Below, piece by piece: positions 18,691 to 26,963 of a DNA stretch of 64,000 nt. The first letter of the stretch is position 1, and the number at the start of each line of letters is the position of its first letter. The notes under the pieces are model-generated. The model ran no database searches. It was not told the DNA's origin and saw only the letters and a list, made by a program, of their open reading frames with translations. The stretch is from an uncultured Sphingobacteriales bacterium (GTDB lineage Bacteria > Bacteroidota > Bacteroidia > Chitinophagales > Chitinophagaceae): the NCBI GenBank assembly GCA_937991535.1, contig CALKHN010000123.1, positions 1 through 64,000 on the forward strand, given 5' to 3'. The position numbers and the translations under genes were made by a program.

Positions 18691-20586
18691 ATGATCAAAA
18701 GTAAAATTTTAAGCAAAGGTATACCTGTTTCCATTTCATTAACGCCAACTATAGAAGCAGAGATTAATCAGCCGCTGGTAGCCCGGGATAAAAAAAGATT
18801 ATTAACCATTTCTGCATTGGCTGTTGTGGTGGCTGTTTGCATCAGCATTATTGCTAAATTACTTATTCATCTTATTGATTTAATTACAAATTTGTCGTTT
18901 TACGGAAGCTTTTCTGTAACCCATGCTACACCTGTTAACAACCCGCTTGGCCTATTTGTAATTGCAGTTCCGGTAATAGGCGGAGTAATAGTGGGGTTAA
19001 TGGCCCTGTATGGTTCAAAAGCAATACGGGGGCATGGCATTCCCGAGGCCATGGAACAAATATTAACCAATCAAAGTAAAATAAAACCAACCATTACCTA
19101 TTTAAAACCGTTGTCATCGGCAGTATCTATCGGAACAGGTGGTCCATTTGGAGCAGAAGGTCCGATTATAGCTACCGGTGGCGCCCTGGGTTCTACCCTC
19201 GGGCAACTGATGAGGATTACCCACAATGAAAGAAAAATATTACTGGCGGCGGGAGCCACAGCAGGCATGTCGGCTATTTTTGGAAGTCCTATTGCCGCCA
19301 TTTTCCTGGCCGTAGAATTGTTGTTGTTTGAGTTTTCGCCACGCTCCATTATTCCCGTAGCACTGGCATGTATTACAGGTGCCGCAGGGCATCACCTTTT
19401 ATTTGGACCTGAACCGGTATTTGCTATTAAGCACGTTATCCCAACACCTTCCAATACTGCACTGGCGGCCTATAGCGGCATGGGCATTGTTATTGGTGTG
19501 TTATCGGTTTTGGTTACCAGGATCGTTTATTACATAGAGGATGGTTTTGAAAAATTACCGGTTCACTGGATGTGGTGGCCCGCCATAGGGGGATTGGCTG
19601 TTGGCATTATAGGCTACTTTTTACCGGAAACACTGGGTGTAGGATATGAAAATATAACAAATATCCTATCTGGTGAGCTTACCATTCAATTTATATTGTC
19701 GTTGTGTCTCCTCAAATTTTTATCATGGGCAATCGCTTTGGGCAGTGGTACATCGGGCGGTACATTGGCGCCATTGCTTACCATAGGAGGTGCTACAGGT
19801 GTTTTACTGGGAAGCGTTATCATTTATTTTTTTCCCCAAAGTGGCGTTACTGTTCCACTGGCGGCGTTAGTGGGCATGTCGGCTATGTTTGCCGGCGCAT
19901 CCAGGGCTTTGCTCACTTCCATTATTTTTGCGTTGGAAACCACCGGTCAATCCAATGCCTTGTTACCACTTCTGGCAGCCTGCGCAGCCTCGTATTTTGT
20001 TTCTTTCTTTATAATGGAGAATACGATCATGACAGAAAAGATTGCACGCAGAGGCGTTAAAACCCCGCATTCGTATGAACCCGATATCCTGGAAAAAATT
20101 TCCGTGGAGCAGGTTATCAAAGAAAACGGCTTAGTACTGAGTGAAGACAACACGGTTAAAGAAGTGAAGGAATGGCTCAACAAAGAGCCGGATTACAATA
20201 GCAACTATTTCATTATTTCCAGTAATAAAGGTGAATATAAAGGGATACTGAGCTCATCTACCATATTCAGTAATCTTCAAAGCGACGACAGCAGGGTGGG
20301 CTCGCTTATTAAACGAAAAAATATTTCTGTTGGGATTGGCAGCAGCCTGCGTGTGGCAGTGGAGATCATGGCAAAAGAAAATACAGACGTATTGCCGGTA
20401 GTGTCAAAAGAAAACAACAATAGTATTATCGGTATCCTCTCTTACAGGGAAATCATTGCTTCATACAAAAAAAATATGGAAGAGCATGTAAAAAAAAGTC
20501 CCGATATTTCATTGAAAAGAAGGGGCTTGAAAATATTGCTGCGCGGACAAAAGCTGATGACTTCGATCAAAATTAAAGACAGATAG
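18691..20586 (+). CDS. ClC-family chloride channel or H+/Cl- exchanger with CBS domains
   Basis: 631 residues with about 10-12 hydrophobic segments between residues 30 and 450, then two CBS domains (about 470-590). Signature segments GHGIPEA, GTGGPFGAEGP (with gating Glu E156) and GSGTSGGTLAPLL form the anion pathway. The gating Glu is present; I did not locate a convincing equivalent of the internal proton Glu, so channel and exchanger are both possible. It acts in the inner membrane in chloride or fluoride homeostasis or pH response. The CBS pair probably binds adenine nucleotides. A small membrane-protein gene starts 10 bp after its stop and is interrupted by an IS element. Confidence 0.9.
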   Translation: MIKSKILSKGIPVSISLTPTIEAEINQPLVARDKKRLLTISALAVVVAVCISIIAKLLIHLIDLITNLSFYGSFSVTHATPVNNPLGLFVIAVPVIGGVIVGLMALYGSKAIRGHGIPEAMEQILTNQSKIKPTITYLKPLSSAVSIGTGGPFGAEGPIIATGGALGSTLGQLMRITHNERKILLAAGATAGMSAIFGSPIAAIFLAVELLLFEFSPRSIIPVALACITGAAGHHLLFGPEPVFAIKHVIPTPSNTALAAYSGMGIVIGVLSVLVTRIVYYIEDGFEKLPVHWMWWPAIGGLAVGIIGYFLPETLGVGYENITNILSGELTIQFILSLCLLKFLSWAIALGSGTSGGTLAPLLTIGGATGVLLGSVIIYFFPQSGVTVPLAALVGMSAMFAGASRALLTSIIFALETTGQSNALLPLLAACAASYFVSFFIMENTIMTEKIARRGVKTPHSYEPDILEKISVEQVIKENGLVLSEDNTVKEVKEWLNKEPDYNSNYFIISSNKGEYKGILSSSTIFSNLQSDDSRVGSLIKRKNISVGIGSSLRVAVEIMAKENTDVLPVVSKENNNSIIGILSYREIIASYKKNMEEHVKKSPDISLKRRGLKILLRGQKLMTSIKIKDR

Positions 20587-20596
20587 CATTTCACGT

Positions 20597-20728
20597 ATGC
20601 CTCAAAGTATAAACAGCTCCCGCGGTTTTTGGTTTCCGGGGCCATGGGTTGGTGGAATTGCCATGATTCTTGCACCCCTGTTGCTGCTTACCGGTGTGCT
20701 CCTCCTGTGCATGCCTAAAATAGGTTGA
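20597..20728 (+). pseudogene. Small membrane-protein gene cut by an IS3-family element
   Basis: The ATG lies 10 bp after the ClC gene stop. The frame encodes SINSSRGFWFPGPWVGG followed by a hydrophobic segment (IAMILAPLLLLTGVLLL) and then runs into the left inverted repeat of the IS, ending at a TGA inside it (20726-20728). Only about 36 native codons remain. The part before the IS looks like the start of a one- or two-helix inner-membrane protein cotranscribed with the channel. The sequence after the IS does not continue it in a recognisable way, so the 3' part seems lost. Confidence 0.65.
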
Positions 20729-20730
20729 CA
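20706..20730 (+). repeat. Left inverted repeat of the IS3-family element
   Basis: 25 nt, 24 of 25 identical to the complement of 22062-22086; the only difference is at 20711. Confidence 0.85.
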
Positions 20731-20747
20731 AAAAACAGTCACTTATT

Positions 20748-21164
20748 ATGAGGCAAATTAAAGAAAAGTTAGAGATCCGGGAACGTCGGATTTTTTCGGA
20801 GCCATTAAAAAAACAGATAGTAAAAGACCTGGTTAATAAACGCAATAGCATAAATGAGGTGATGTCAGAACATCAGGTAAGCCGCAATACTGTTTACCGG
20901 TGGTTGTACCAGTATTCTGGTAGGCATGAGCAAAAATGTACCTTAGTGGTACAAATGCAAAGCGAAGAACAAAGAAAGCGGGAGCTTCAGCAAAGAGTAG
21001 CTGATCTGGAGCGTATTGTTGGTCAAAAACAATTAGAGATTGATTTTTTAAACAAATTGCTGGAAGTGGGCAGCAATGAGTTGGGTTTTGATCTAAAAAA
21101 AAGTTTCAGTTCTCCACCATCGAATGGTAGCGCTACAACAAGTACCGGCACCCCTACCGTTTAG
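20748..21164 (+). CDS. IS3-family transposase OrfA (HTH DNA-binding protein)
   Basis: 138 residues. The N-terminal helix-turn-helix (LVNKRNSINEVMSEHQVSR then NTVYRWLYQYSG) recognises the IS ends, and a leucine-zipper-like coiled coil (about 75-105, ADLERIVGQKQLEIDFLNKL) mediates oligomerisation. Typical size is about 100 residues, so the Ser/Thr-rich tail after residue 120 is an extension. An A8 run lies near 21093, but a shift there would meet a stop at 21128 in the orfB frame, so the usual frameshift signal is not evident. Confidence 0.9.
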   Translation: MRQIKEKLEIRERRIFSEPLKKQIVKDLVNKRNSINEVMSEHQVSRNTVYRWLYQYSGRHEQKCTLVVQMQSEEQRKRELQQRVADLERIVGQKQLEIDFLNKLLEVGSNELGFDLKKSFSSPPSNGSATTSTGTPTV

Positions 21165-21172
21165 GGGAGGTA

Positions 21173-22057
21173 TTGAGATTATGCGGCATTAGCCGCCAGG
21201 CGCACTTTAAAGCCTTGCAAAGGCAAATAGCGCAGGGCAGCAAATCAGTTCTTTACATAGGGATGATGGAAGAGGTAAGGGGGATACACCCGGGCATGGG
21301 GCTAAGGACAATGTATGAGATGCTACGACCGGATGGCATAGGCAGAGATGGATTTATAGCATTAGGGTTACAGCAGGGTTTTAGATTGAAGAGCATAGAG
21401 AAGCAAACCCGAACCACCTATAGCGTGAAATCCAACCGGTATAAGAACTTGCTGGGAGAAGAAGAATTTGATGGCATCAACCAGTTGTGGAGCAGTGATA
21501 TTACATACTTTCATTTATCGGATAAGTTCTTTTACATTGTGTTCATTATGGATGTGTATTCCCGCAGGATAGTTGGCTATAGCCTGGCTGATAATATGCG
21601 GGCAGAAAACAACCTGGCGGCTTTACAGCAAGCTTTAAAGCTAAGGGGCATTAAGGATTATGAGAAAACCCTCATTCATCATTCAGATAAGGGATCTCAG
21701 TATGTTAGTGATGACTATACTGCTTTATTGGATCAGTATGGTATCGGTATCAGCATGTGCAATGAGGTGTATGAAAACACGCATATAGAACGGGTAAACG
21801 ACACCATCAAAAACCAGTATCTCAAAAGATGGAGTGTCAGCGATGTTAAAGAACTGGCGCGCAAACTCTCAGATGCAATAAAAGCATACAACGAGCAAAG
21901 ACCCCATCAAAGCCTAAATGGCATGAGTCCTGTAGAATATGAAAGACATTTGGAAGCAATAGAAAACCACAAAAGAAAAAAGATGACCATTTACACCGTA
22001 AAACTTAACAATGAAAATAGACTGGATACCCAGCTTGATCTTTTTGAACAATTATAA
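21173..22057 (+). CDS. IS3-family transposase OrfB (DDE integrase)
   Basis: 294 residues if read from a TTG at 21173; the frame is open back to 21131, overlapping orfA, and the amino acids there (HPYRLGEVLRLCGISRQ) look native, so the true protein may begin upstream by frameshift or coupled initiation. The rve integrase core carries the DDE triad at D109 (WSSDITYF), D172 (HHSDKGSQY) and E206 (NTHIERVND). The C-terminal YNEQRPHQSLNGMSPVEY is typical of the IS3 family. Likely active. Confidence 0.92.
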   Translation: MRLCGISRQAHFKALQRQIAQGSKSVLYIGMMEEVRGIHPGMGLRTMYEMLRPDGIGRDGFIALGLQQGFRLKSIEKQTRTTYSVKSNRYKNLLGEEEFDGINQLWSSDITYFHLSDKFFYIVFIMDVYSRRIVGYSLADNMRAENNLAALQQALKLRGIKDYEKTLIHHSDKGSQYVSDDYTALLDQYGIGISMCNEVYENTHIERVNDTIKNQYLKRWSVSDVKELARKLSDAIKAYNEQRPHQSLNGMSPVEYERHLEAIENHKRKKMTIYTVKLNNENRLDTQLDLFEQL

Positions 22058-22061
22058 AAAA

Positions 22062-22086
22062 TGTCAACCTATTTTAGGCACGCACA
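22062..22086 (-). repeat. Right inverted repeat of the IS3-family element
   Basis: 25 nt, complement of the left end with one mismatch (22081). Confidence 0.85.
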
Positions 22087-22340
22087 AATAAATGGGTGAA
22101 TGTTTCACGCAAAGCCCGGGAAGGAGCGAAGTGCAAGGAAAGCATTTTATGGTTTTGTATACTTCAGGTTTTAAAATTTATTATTTATCCGCTACTGCGG
22201 ACAGGCCTGCCTGCCGGTAGGCAAGCTTGGATTTTGTTATTTGCTTTTTCGGTGCTTTGTGGATATCAGACATCTGTTAACTGCTCATAGCTCATAGCTC
22301 ATAGCTGATCGCTGACCGCTAACCGCTGTTCGTATTTTAA
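22087..22340. repeat. Repeat-rich gap: REP-like palindrome and word tract
   Basis: After the IS comes a run related to the common 'cacgcaaag' repeats (22109-22140), then a palindromic element at about 22203-22223 (cctgcctgccggtaggca), then copies of ctcatagctcatagctgatcgctgaccgc (22275-22325). A 64-codon open frame over this stretch is made entirely of these repeats and is not a gene. Confidence 0.5.
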
Positions 22341-22391
22341 AAAAAATCCGTAATTTCATCATTCCAACTCACCAAACAAAAGGAGGTATTC

Positions 22392-22439
22392 ATGAAATCT
22401 GCAGAATATTCATGGAAGCCTTCGGTTAGTATCGCCTAA
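22392..22439 (+). CDS. 15-residue ORF with strong Shine-Dalgarno
   Basis: Encodes MKSAEYSWKPSVSIA. It is preceded by AGGAGG at 22381-22386, 5 nt before the ATG, which is exceptional in this window, where genes almost never show a Shine-Dalgarno. Its last codons and its stop lie inside the 22414-22451 stem-loop, so translating ribosomes would open that hairpin before the downstream terminator. This is what a leader peptide or translated sRNA would look like. It could also be the precursor of a small modified peptide, but no modification enzyme is nearby. Not a recognised family. Confidence 0.45.
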   Translation: MKSAEYSWKPSVSIA

Positions 22440-22479
22440 CCGGGCTATTCCATAAAAATATCTGAGGCGAAAGCCGGAA

Positions 22480-22506
22480 GCCACCGTTAAAATCGGTGGC
22501 TTTTTT
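22480..22506 (+). terminator. Intrinsic terminator of the candidate small RNA
   Basis: Perfect 7-bp stem GCCACCG (22480-22486) / CGGTGGC (22494-22500), loop ttaaaat, followed by six T. Confidence 0.85.
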
Positions 22507-22637
22507 AATGAAATATTTTTTCGAATGGCAATTTTAAAGCAATAATGATATCCGTATATCAGCAATGTTCAGTAATATTATGAATTGAATATCCGGAACG
22601 CTGAACCTGGTCCATTGTATAGAAAATTGTAAACATT

Positions 22638-23327
22638 ATGGAACCGAAATACATTTTTGCTGTAAAAAAAAGAAATTTATTCTTATTGTTTTCCTCCCTG
22701 CAAATGATTGTATGGGTTTTGTTTTGTAGTTCCGGCTTACGTGCACAGGAATCATCTGTCAAAGCTGTTTCTCTTTTTGACGGCAAAACCCTGAAGGGCT
22801 GGAAAACGGTTGATCCGGCTCATCAGCAACTTTGGTACGTTAAAGACAGTGTGATGATGTGCGGCAATGGCATCAATAAAATACCTGCTAACATCTACCT
22901 GCACACCGAAAAGGAATATGGTGATTTTGAATTCCGTTGTCTCTTTCGTTTATCGGGCGATGAAAAAACGGGCATGATCAACAGTGGCATTCAATACCGT
23001 TCAAAAATAATTAATGGAGAAATCGTGGGTTACCAGGCAGACATTGGCAATGGTTACTGGGGAGATATTTATGATGAACATCGCCGGGGCAAGCTGGTTG
23101 GGGGAGATCTCAGCATTTTGCGGCGCCTGTTAAAGCCCGATGGATGGAACAGTTATATCATAAGGGTTAAAGGCAATAACCATGAGCTATACATTAATGG
23201 CGTTAAAACCTGCGAATACACCGAAAAGGATCCTACAATTCCGGCCAAAGGCGTGATCGCGGTGCAAATACACAGCGGGGGCGCCGGCATTGTTGAGTTC
23301 CGCGATCTTACAATTACTGAGTTGTAG
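22638..23327 (+). CDS. Secreted DUF1080 (3-keto-disaccharide hydrolase-like) protein
   Basis: 229 residues with an N-terminal hydrophobic signal (about residues 13-36, ending SSGLRAQ). The remainder is the concanavalin-like DUF1080 sandwich; typical segments are SLFDGKTLKGWK and the closing HSGGAGIVEFRDLTI. Related proteins hydrolyse 3-keto sugars or bind carbohydrate in the periplasm. It precedes the PVC-type cytochrome by 166 bp; the two types are often neighbours in Bacteroidota and Planctomycetes, which suggests joint action on oxidised sugars. Confidence 0.88.
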   Translation: MEPKYIFAVKKRNLFLLFSSLQMIVWVLFCSSGLRAQESSVKAVSLFDGKTLKGWKTVDPAHQQLWYVKDSVMMCGNGINKIPANIYLHTEKEYGDFEFRCLFRLSGDEKTGMINSGIQYRSKIINGEIVGYQADIGNGYWGDIYDEHRRGKLVGGDLSILRRLLKPDGWNSYIIRVKGNNHELYINGVKTCEYTEKDPTIPAKGVIAVQIHSGGAGIVEFRDLTITEL

Positions 23328-23334
23328 GTAGGGT

Positions 23335-23425
23335 GGAAAGATGTGAATAGGCAATAGTGAATAGTGAATTCACTATTACCATTGACGCCTCTTAGTTATC
23401 TCTTTTCACATTTCACGTTTAACGC
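23335..23425. repeat. Degenerate word-repeat tract between DUF1080 and cytochrome genes
   Basis: Contains gtgaataggcaatagtgaatagtgaattcactatt and tttcacatttcacg, the same word family as at 14332-14400 and 53045-53200. It includes a perfect inverted core aatagtgaattcactatt (23358-23375). Confidence 0.55.
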
Positions 23426-23493
23426 AGCAACGGCTCCTATAAGTGAAGAGCACCATATACCCTGATCTATAATTTTTTTACAATTTTCAACAC

Positions 23494-26400
23494 ATGAAAT
23501 TTCCGGGACTCCTCCTTGTATTCACAAGCCTGTTTTTTATTTCGGCGCCACCAGCAGAACGCACTCAAAACATTCCGCCCGACCGTGTCAATACGCCCGA
23601 AGAAGAACTGGCAGGCTTCAGTGTACCTGAAGGTTTTGTGGTAGAACTGGTAGCCAGTGAAAGAGATGGTATTGTGAACCCGGTTGACCTCACATTTGAT
23701 GACGCCGGAAGATTGTGGACACAAACAGCACGAATGTACCCGCTCGATCCGGTTGCAGACATTCAGTGGAATGATTTACTGAATCTGATGAACGACCCTG
23801 AGGCTCAGCGAAATCATCCAAATTTCAAACGTATCCTTGATTTGTACCAGGGCAAAACAAAAGGCACAGACCAGGTGCTTGTGCTCTCCGGGTTATACGG
23901 TAATGGCCCCGTTAAAACGGAGGTTTGGGCCGAAGGACTTACCATACCCATGAGTATACTCCCTTATAAAGACGGCGCTTATGTAGCCCAGGGATCCGAA
24001 CTTTTTTTTCTGCGTGACAGTGATAACGATGGCAAAGCGGATGAGCGCATTCCATTGCTCACGGGGTTTGGCTTTACCGATACCCATACAATGGCGCACG
24101 TGCTGATGCGGGCGCCCGGCAACTGGATCAATTTCAGCCATGGAGCGCTCAATAAAGGAGAGGTGTCTTCCCTGGCAAGCGATGTAAAAATGAGAATGGA
24201 CTACTGTAAGATCGCCCGGTTTTCGATGGATGCCAAAAAGCTGGAACTGGTAAATGCCGGTTTAAACAATATCTGGGGCTACCAGCTCAGGAACAACGGG
24301 CAGTGGTATGGCTGCGAAGCCAACGATCTTGGCTATTCTGTTGTTCCTATGGAACCGGGCACAGGATTTCCCGGCATTGGAAACGAACGCCTGCGTACGT
24401 ACCAGCCATGGATGCCCGAACTGCATGAATTTAGGGTAGGCGGCACCGGTATATCCGGGCTCGCATTCCCAGATGATCTTTCAGGATCGTTCCCGGCAGA
24501 ATGGAAGAACGTGGCTTTTTTGGCCAACCCTATTACCAGCACGGTTAACGCGGTGCAAATTAACCGCAACGCGGATGGAACCGTTAATGCAAAGCATTTA
24601 CCCGATCTGCTTACGTCTAAAGACAAATGGTTTCGCCCGGTAAATATGGAATTTGGCCCTGATGGTTGTTTGTATATAGCCGACTGGTACAATAAGATCA
24701 TCTCTCACAATGAAATTCCAACTACTCATCCCGACAGGGACAAATCACATGGCCGCATCTGGCGCATCCGCCATAAAAGCCAGCAGCCCCGGAATGTGCT
24801 CAATTATTATACTGCGGAAACTGAAGAACTGGTCAAAGGGTTACAATCACCATCTCTTTGGGAAAAGCGCGCAGCATGGCACCAGATTACAGATCGTCCG
24901 CCGGCAGAAACTGAAAAATTAATACAGCCTCTGGTGCAACTGGCTGCCAATGTTGAGCAGGATGAAGTTGCCCGTATCCATGCCCTGTGGTCGCTGGAAG
25001 GGATCAAACATTATGACGCTGCATTGTTGCAGGCGTTGCTGCAAAGCCCACTGGATGATTTGCGCCGGGAAGCAGTGCGTTCTTTGAGCAGCTTTTCACC
25101 AGGCACAGCAGCGGTAGCCGCACATTTGAAAAATACAGTTGAAGATCAAAATCCCATGGTGCGTGCACAGGTGCTTCGCACGCTCGATGAACTGGGCGCG
25201 GCAAACGAGGCTGCCATTGATATGCTGGTTCGCGCTTCAAAACCGGCTATTGATGGCAATGCCTTGGGTGGCGCTTATGAAAGAAGCTTTGAACGTTTTC
25301 TTGCCCGTAAAGCATTAGAGCAATATCCAAACGAATTACAGAGTTATCTTAACAGCCCTGCTGCTGAAAAAATGAGCGGCGATCATTTGCTTTGGGCCAT
25401 CCAGGCATTGCCTGCCGGGCACAAAGAAACCGCCTTTTTGAAACTATGGCCCCGCCTCGGTATCAGCAAGCTGGATGAGCCCGGTTTTGTATTTGTGGCA
25501 GGCATGCTGAGTAACCCAACCATTTTTAAAACGGTGCAACCGGTTATTCATAATGAAAACAATGCAGCTTTATATACCGGTTTTGCATTGAAGAACCAAT
25601 CACAGTTGCAATCGCCCGAACTGGCTCTTATGCTCCGGGAACCGGTGGCTAAATTATTGCGCGGCCGTTCAGAAACGGATGTTAACCTGGCGCTGGATGC
25701 GATTGGCCGGTTCAATATTGAGCAGGTACGCGATGCCGTTATTGCCCGCATCAACGATCAATCGTCTGAAAAAACAGTACAATCAGCATTGCAGGCATTA
25801 GAGAACAATCCAACGCTCAACAAAGATATTTTCGCCCGTGCGGCGAGGAATCAAAAACTCAGTTTTGGCATCAGGGCCGCAGCATTGGGCAGTTTGGCAA
25901 AAGCAGACAGGGCATCAGCGCTCAGTGCAGCACAGCAATGGGTTCCCCAACTTAATACAGTACAGAAGCGTGAATTCGTAACAGGTTTATCCGCATCGGA
26001 GCAAGGTGCGGCATTGCTGGTGGATATGTATGAAAAGAAAAGGCTGGCTCTGGCATCATTCGATCTGCCTGCGGCCGAACGCATCCGCAACAGCAACAAG
26101 GAAGATCCGCGGGCAGTTGCCATTTGGGAGGCCGTGAAAAACAGGTATGAGGCGGAAAGAAAGGCCTTCAGATCAAAGCTCGCTAAATACATGGCTATTG
26201 CTGAAAAGAAAGGAGGCGATGCAAAAGCAGGGAAAGTGCTTTTTCAAACCTGTCTCTTGTGTCATAAATTGGGGAGCGAAGGAAAAAATATCGCACCGGC
26301 ATTAGACGGTTCGGCAAGCCGTGAAAATGAAGCGTTGCTTACCGCTATCCTCGATCCCGATGCCGCGGTGGAATCTAATTATGCCGTTTACCGTGTGACC

Positions 26401-26619
26401 AGGAAAAATGGCAGCACCGTAGAAGGTTATCTTGTCAACAAAAATGACCGGGGCACAACCATCGCTTTTATGGGCGGTAGCCAGGTTTTTGTTGAGGCGG
26501 ATGCTATCCAGAGCCAGGGCTTTTTAGGCGGGCGATCCTTTATGGTTAAGGGGCTGATTGATCACTATTCCGATAAACAGGTGGCAGATCTGCTTGCATA
26601 TATACGCACACTTAAATAA
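23494..26619 (+). CDS. PVC-type dehydrogenase/HEAT/cytochrome c fusion
   Basis: 1041 residues, exported (signal peptide to about residue 20). Residues about 40-430 form the beta-propeller 'membrane-bound dehydrogenase' domain, about 440-880 are HEAT-like helical repeats, and the last about 130 residues are a c-type cytochrome of the Pirellula/Verrucomicrobium type with the heme motif CLLCH (C920, C923, H924). Expected role is periplasmic oxidation of a sugar or alcohol with electron transfer to the respiratory chain. Three small catabolic genes follow closely (5 bp to the next), so it begins an operon. The true substrate is not known. Confidence 0.88.
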   Translation: MKFPGLLLVFTSLFFISAPPAERTQNIPPDRVNTPEEELAGFSVPEGFVVELVASERDGIVNPVDLTFDDAGRLWTQTARMYPLDPVADIQWNDLLNLMNDPEAQRNHPNFKRILDLYQGKTKGTDQVLVLSGLYGNGPVKTEVWAEGLTIPMSILPYKDGAYVAQGSELFFLRDSDNDGKADERIPLLTGFGFTDTHTMAHVLMRAPGNWINFSHGALNKGEVSSLASDVKMRMDYCKIARFSMDAKKLELVNAGLNNIWGYQLRNNGQWYGCEANDLGYSVVPMEPGTGFPGIGNERLRTYQPWMPELHEFRVGGTGISGLAFPDDLSGSFPAEWKNVAFLANPITSTVNAVQINRNADGTVNAKHLPDLLTSKDKWFRPVNMEFGPDGCLYIADWYNKIISHNEIPTTHPDRDKSHGRIWRIRHKSQQPRNVLNYYTAETEELVKGLQSPSLWEKRAAWHQITDRPPAETEKLIQPLVQLAANVEQDEVARIHALWSLEGIKHYDAALLQALLQSPLDDLRREAVRSLSSFSPGTAAVAAHLKNTVEDQNPMVRAQVLRTLDELGAANEAAIDMLVRASKPAIDGNALGGAYERSFERFLARKALEQYPNELQSYLNSPAAEKMSGDHLLWAIQALPAGHKETAFLKLWPRLGISKLDEPGFVFVAGMLSNPTIFKTVQPVIHNENNAALYTGFALKNQSQLQSPELALMLREPVAKLLRGRSETDVNLALDAIGRFNIEQVRDAVIARINDQSSEKTVQSALQALENNPTLNKDIFARAARNQKLSFGIRAAALGSLAKADRASALSAAQQWVPQLNTVQKREFVTGLSASEQGAALLVDMYEKKRLALASFDLPAAERIRNSNKEDPRAVAIWEAVKNRYEAERKAFRSKLAKYMAIAEKKGGDAKAGKVLFQTCLLCHKLGSEGKNIAPALDGSASRENEALLTAILDPDAAVESNYAVYRVTRKNGSTVEGYLVNKNDRGTTIAFMGGSQVFVEADAIQSQGFLGGRSFMVKGLIDHYSDKQVADLLAYIRTLK

Positions 26620-26624
26620 AAATA

Positions 26625-26933
26625 ATGATGGTAAGACATTTCGGGGTTTTTAAATTTAAGCCGGGAATTACTGACGAACAAATAGAGCAGTGCTTTCGGA
26701 CAATGAAAGACATGGTAGGAAAAATTGCAGGGTTACTGGATATGGAATATGGTCCATACAACAGCACCGAGGGGTTAAACGAGGATTTTACCCACGGGTT
26801 TGTAATGACCTTTGATACACTGGAATCGCGTGATGCTTATCTTCCGCACCCGGTTCATGAAACAGCGAAGGAATTTGTTGTGCCGAAATTAGAGCGGGTG
26901 ATCGTGTTTGATATAAATGTGTCGCAGGCTTAA
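26625..26933 (+). CDS. Dabb-family (stress-responsive alpha/beta barrel) protein
   Basis: 102 residues, small dimeric ferredoxin-like barrel. It begins MVRHFGVFKFKPG and has the usual His at position 4 or 5 and the F-D-T-L-E-S-R-D-A-Y-L-P-H-P-V-H segment before the C-terminal strand. Some members act as cyclases or isomerases, most have no known activity. It starts 5 bp after the cytochrome gene (ATG 26625; a second Met follows directly), so it is cotranscribed and probably acts in the same pathway in the cytosol. Confidence 0.85.
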   Translation: MMVRHFGVFKFKPGITDEQIEQCFRTMKDMVGKIAGLLDMEYGPYNSTEGLNEDFTHGFVMTFDTLESRDAYLPHPVHETAKEFVVPKLERVIVFDINVSQA

Positions 26934-26963
26934 TTGTATTATCATTCAACTCGAAAATAAACC

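Larger units (their letters stand above)
20706..22086 (+). mobile_element. IS3-family insertion sequence, 1381 bp
   Basis: Bounded by 25-nt inverted repeats at 20706-20730 and 22062-22086 that agree at 24 of 25 positions; the inner 19 nt (20712-20730 / 22062-22080) are identical, beginning TGCCTAAAATAGG. Ends are TGTG...CACA, as usual for this family. Inside are orfA (HTH) and orfB (DDE integrase). No direct repeat flanks it (tcc left, aat right), so either it moved with a local deletion or the flank has since recombined. It seems complete. Confidence 0.88.
22345..22506 (+). ncRNA. Candidate short structured transcript (leader or sRNA)
   Basis: A possible -7 box TAATTTC lies near 22352. About 30 nt later comes a strong Shine-Dalgarno and a 15-codon ORF. 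A long stem-loop covers 22414-22451: inner stem CGGTTAG (22423-22429) with CTAACCG (22436-22442), outer pairs GGAA-GCC with GGC-TA-TTCC. Then follow a GGC-GAAA-GCC tetraloop hairpin (about 22466-22475) and an intrinsic terminator (22480-22506). Everything is packed into about 150 nt, which suggests an independent small RNA or an attenuating leader of the following DUF1080 gene. I do not recognise a known riboswitch class. Confidence 0.45.

Noticed and set aside
22096..22290. 64-codon frame after the IS element
   Set aside because: It consists of intergenic repeat sequence (cacgcaaag-type, REP-like palindrome and catagct words).
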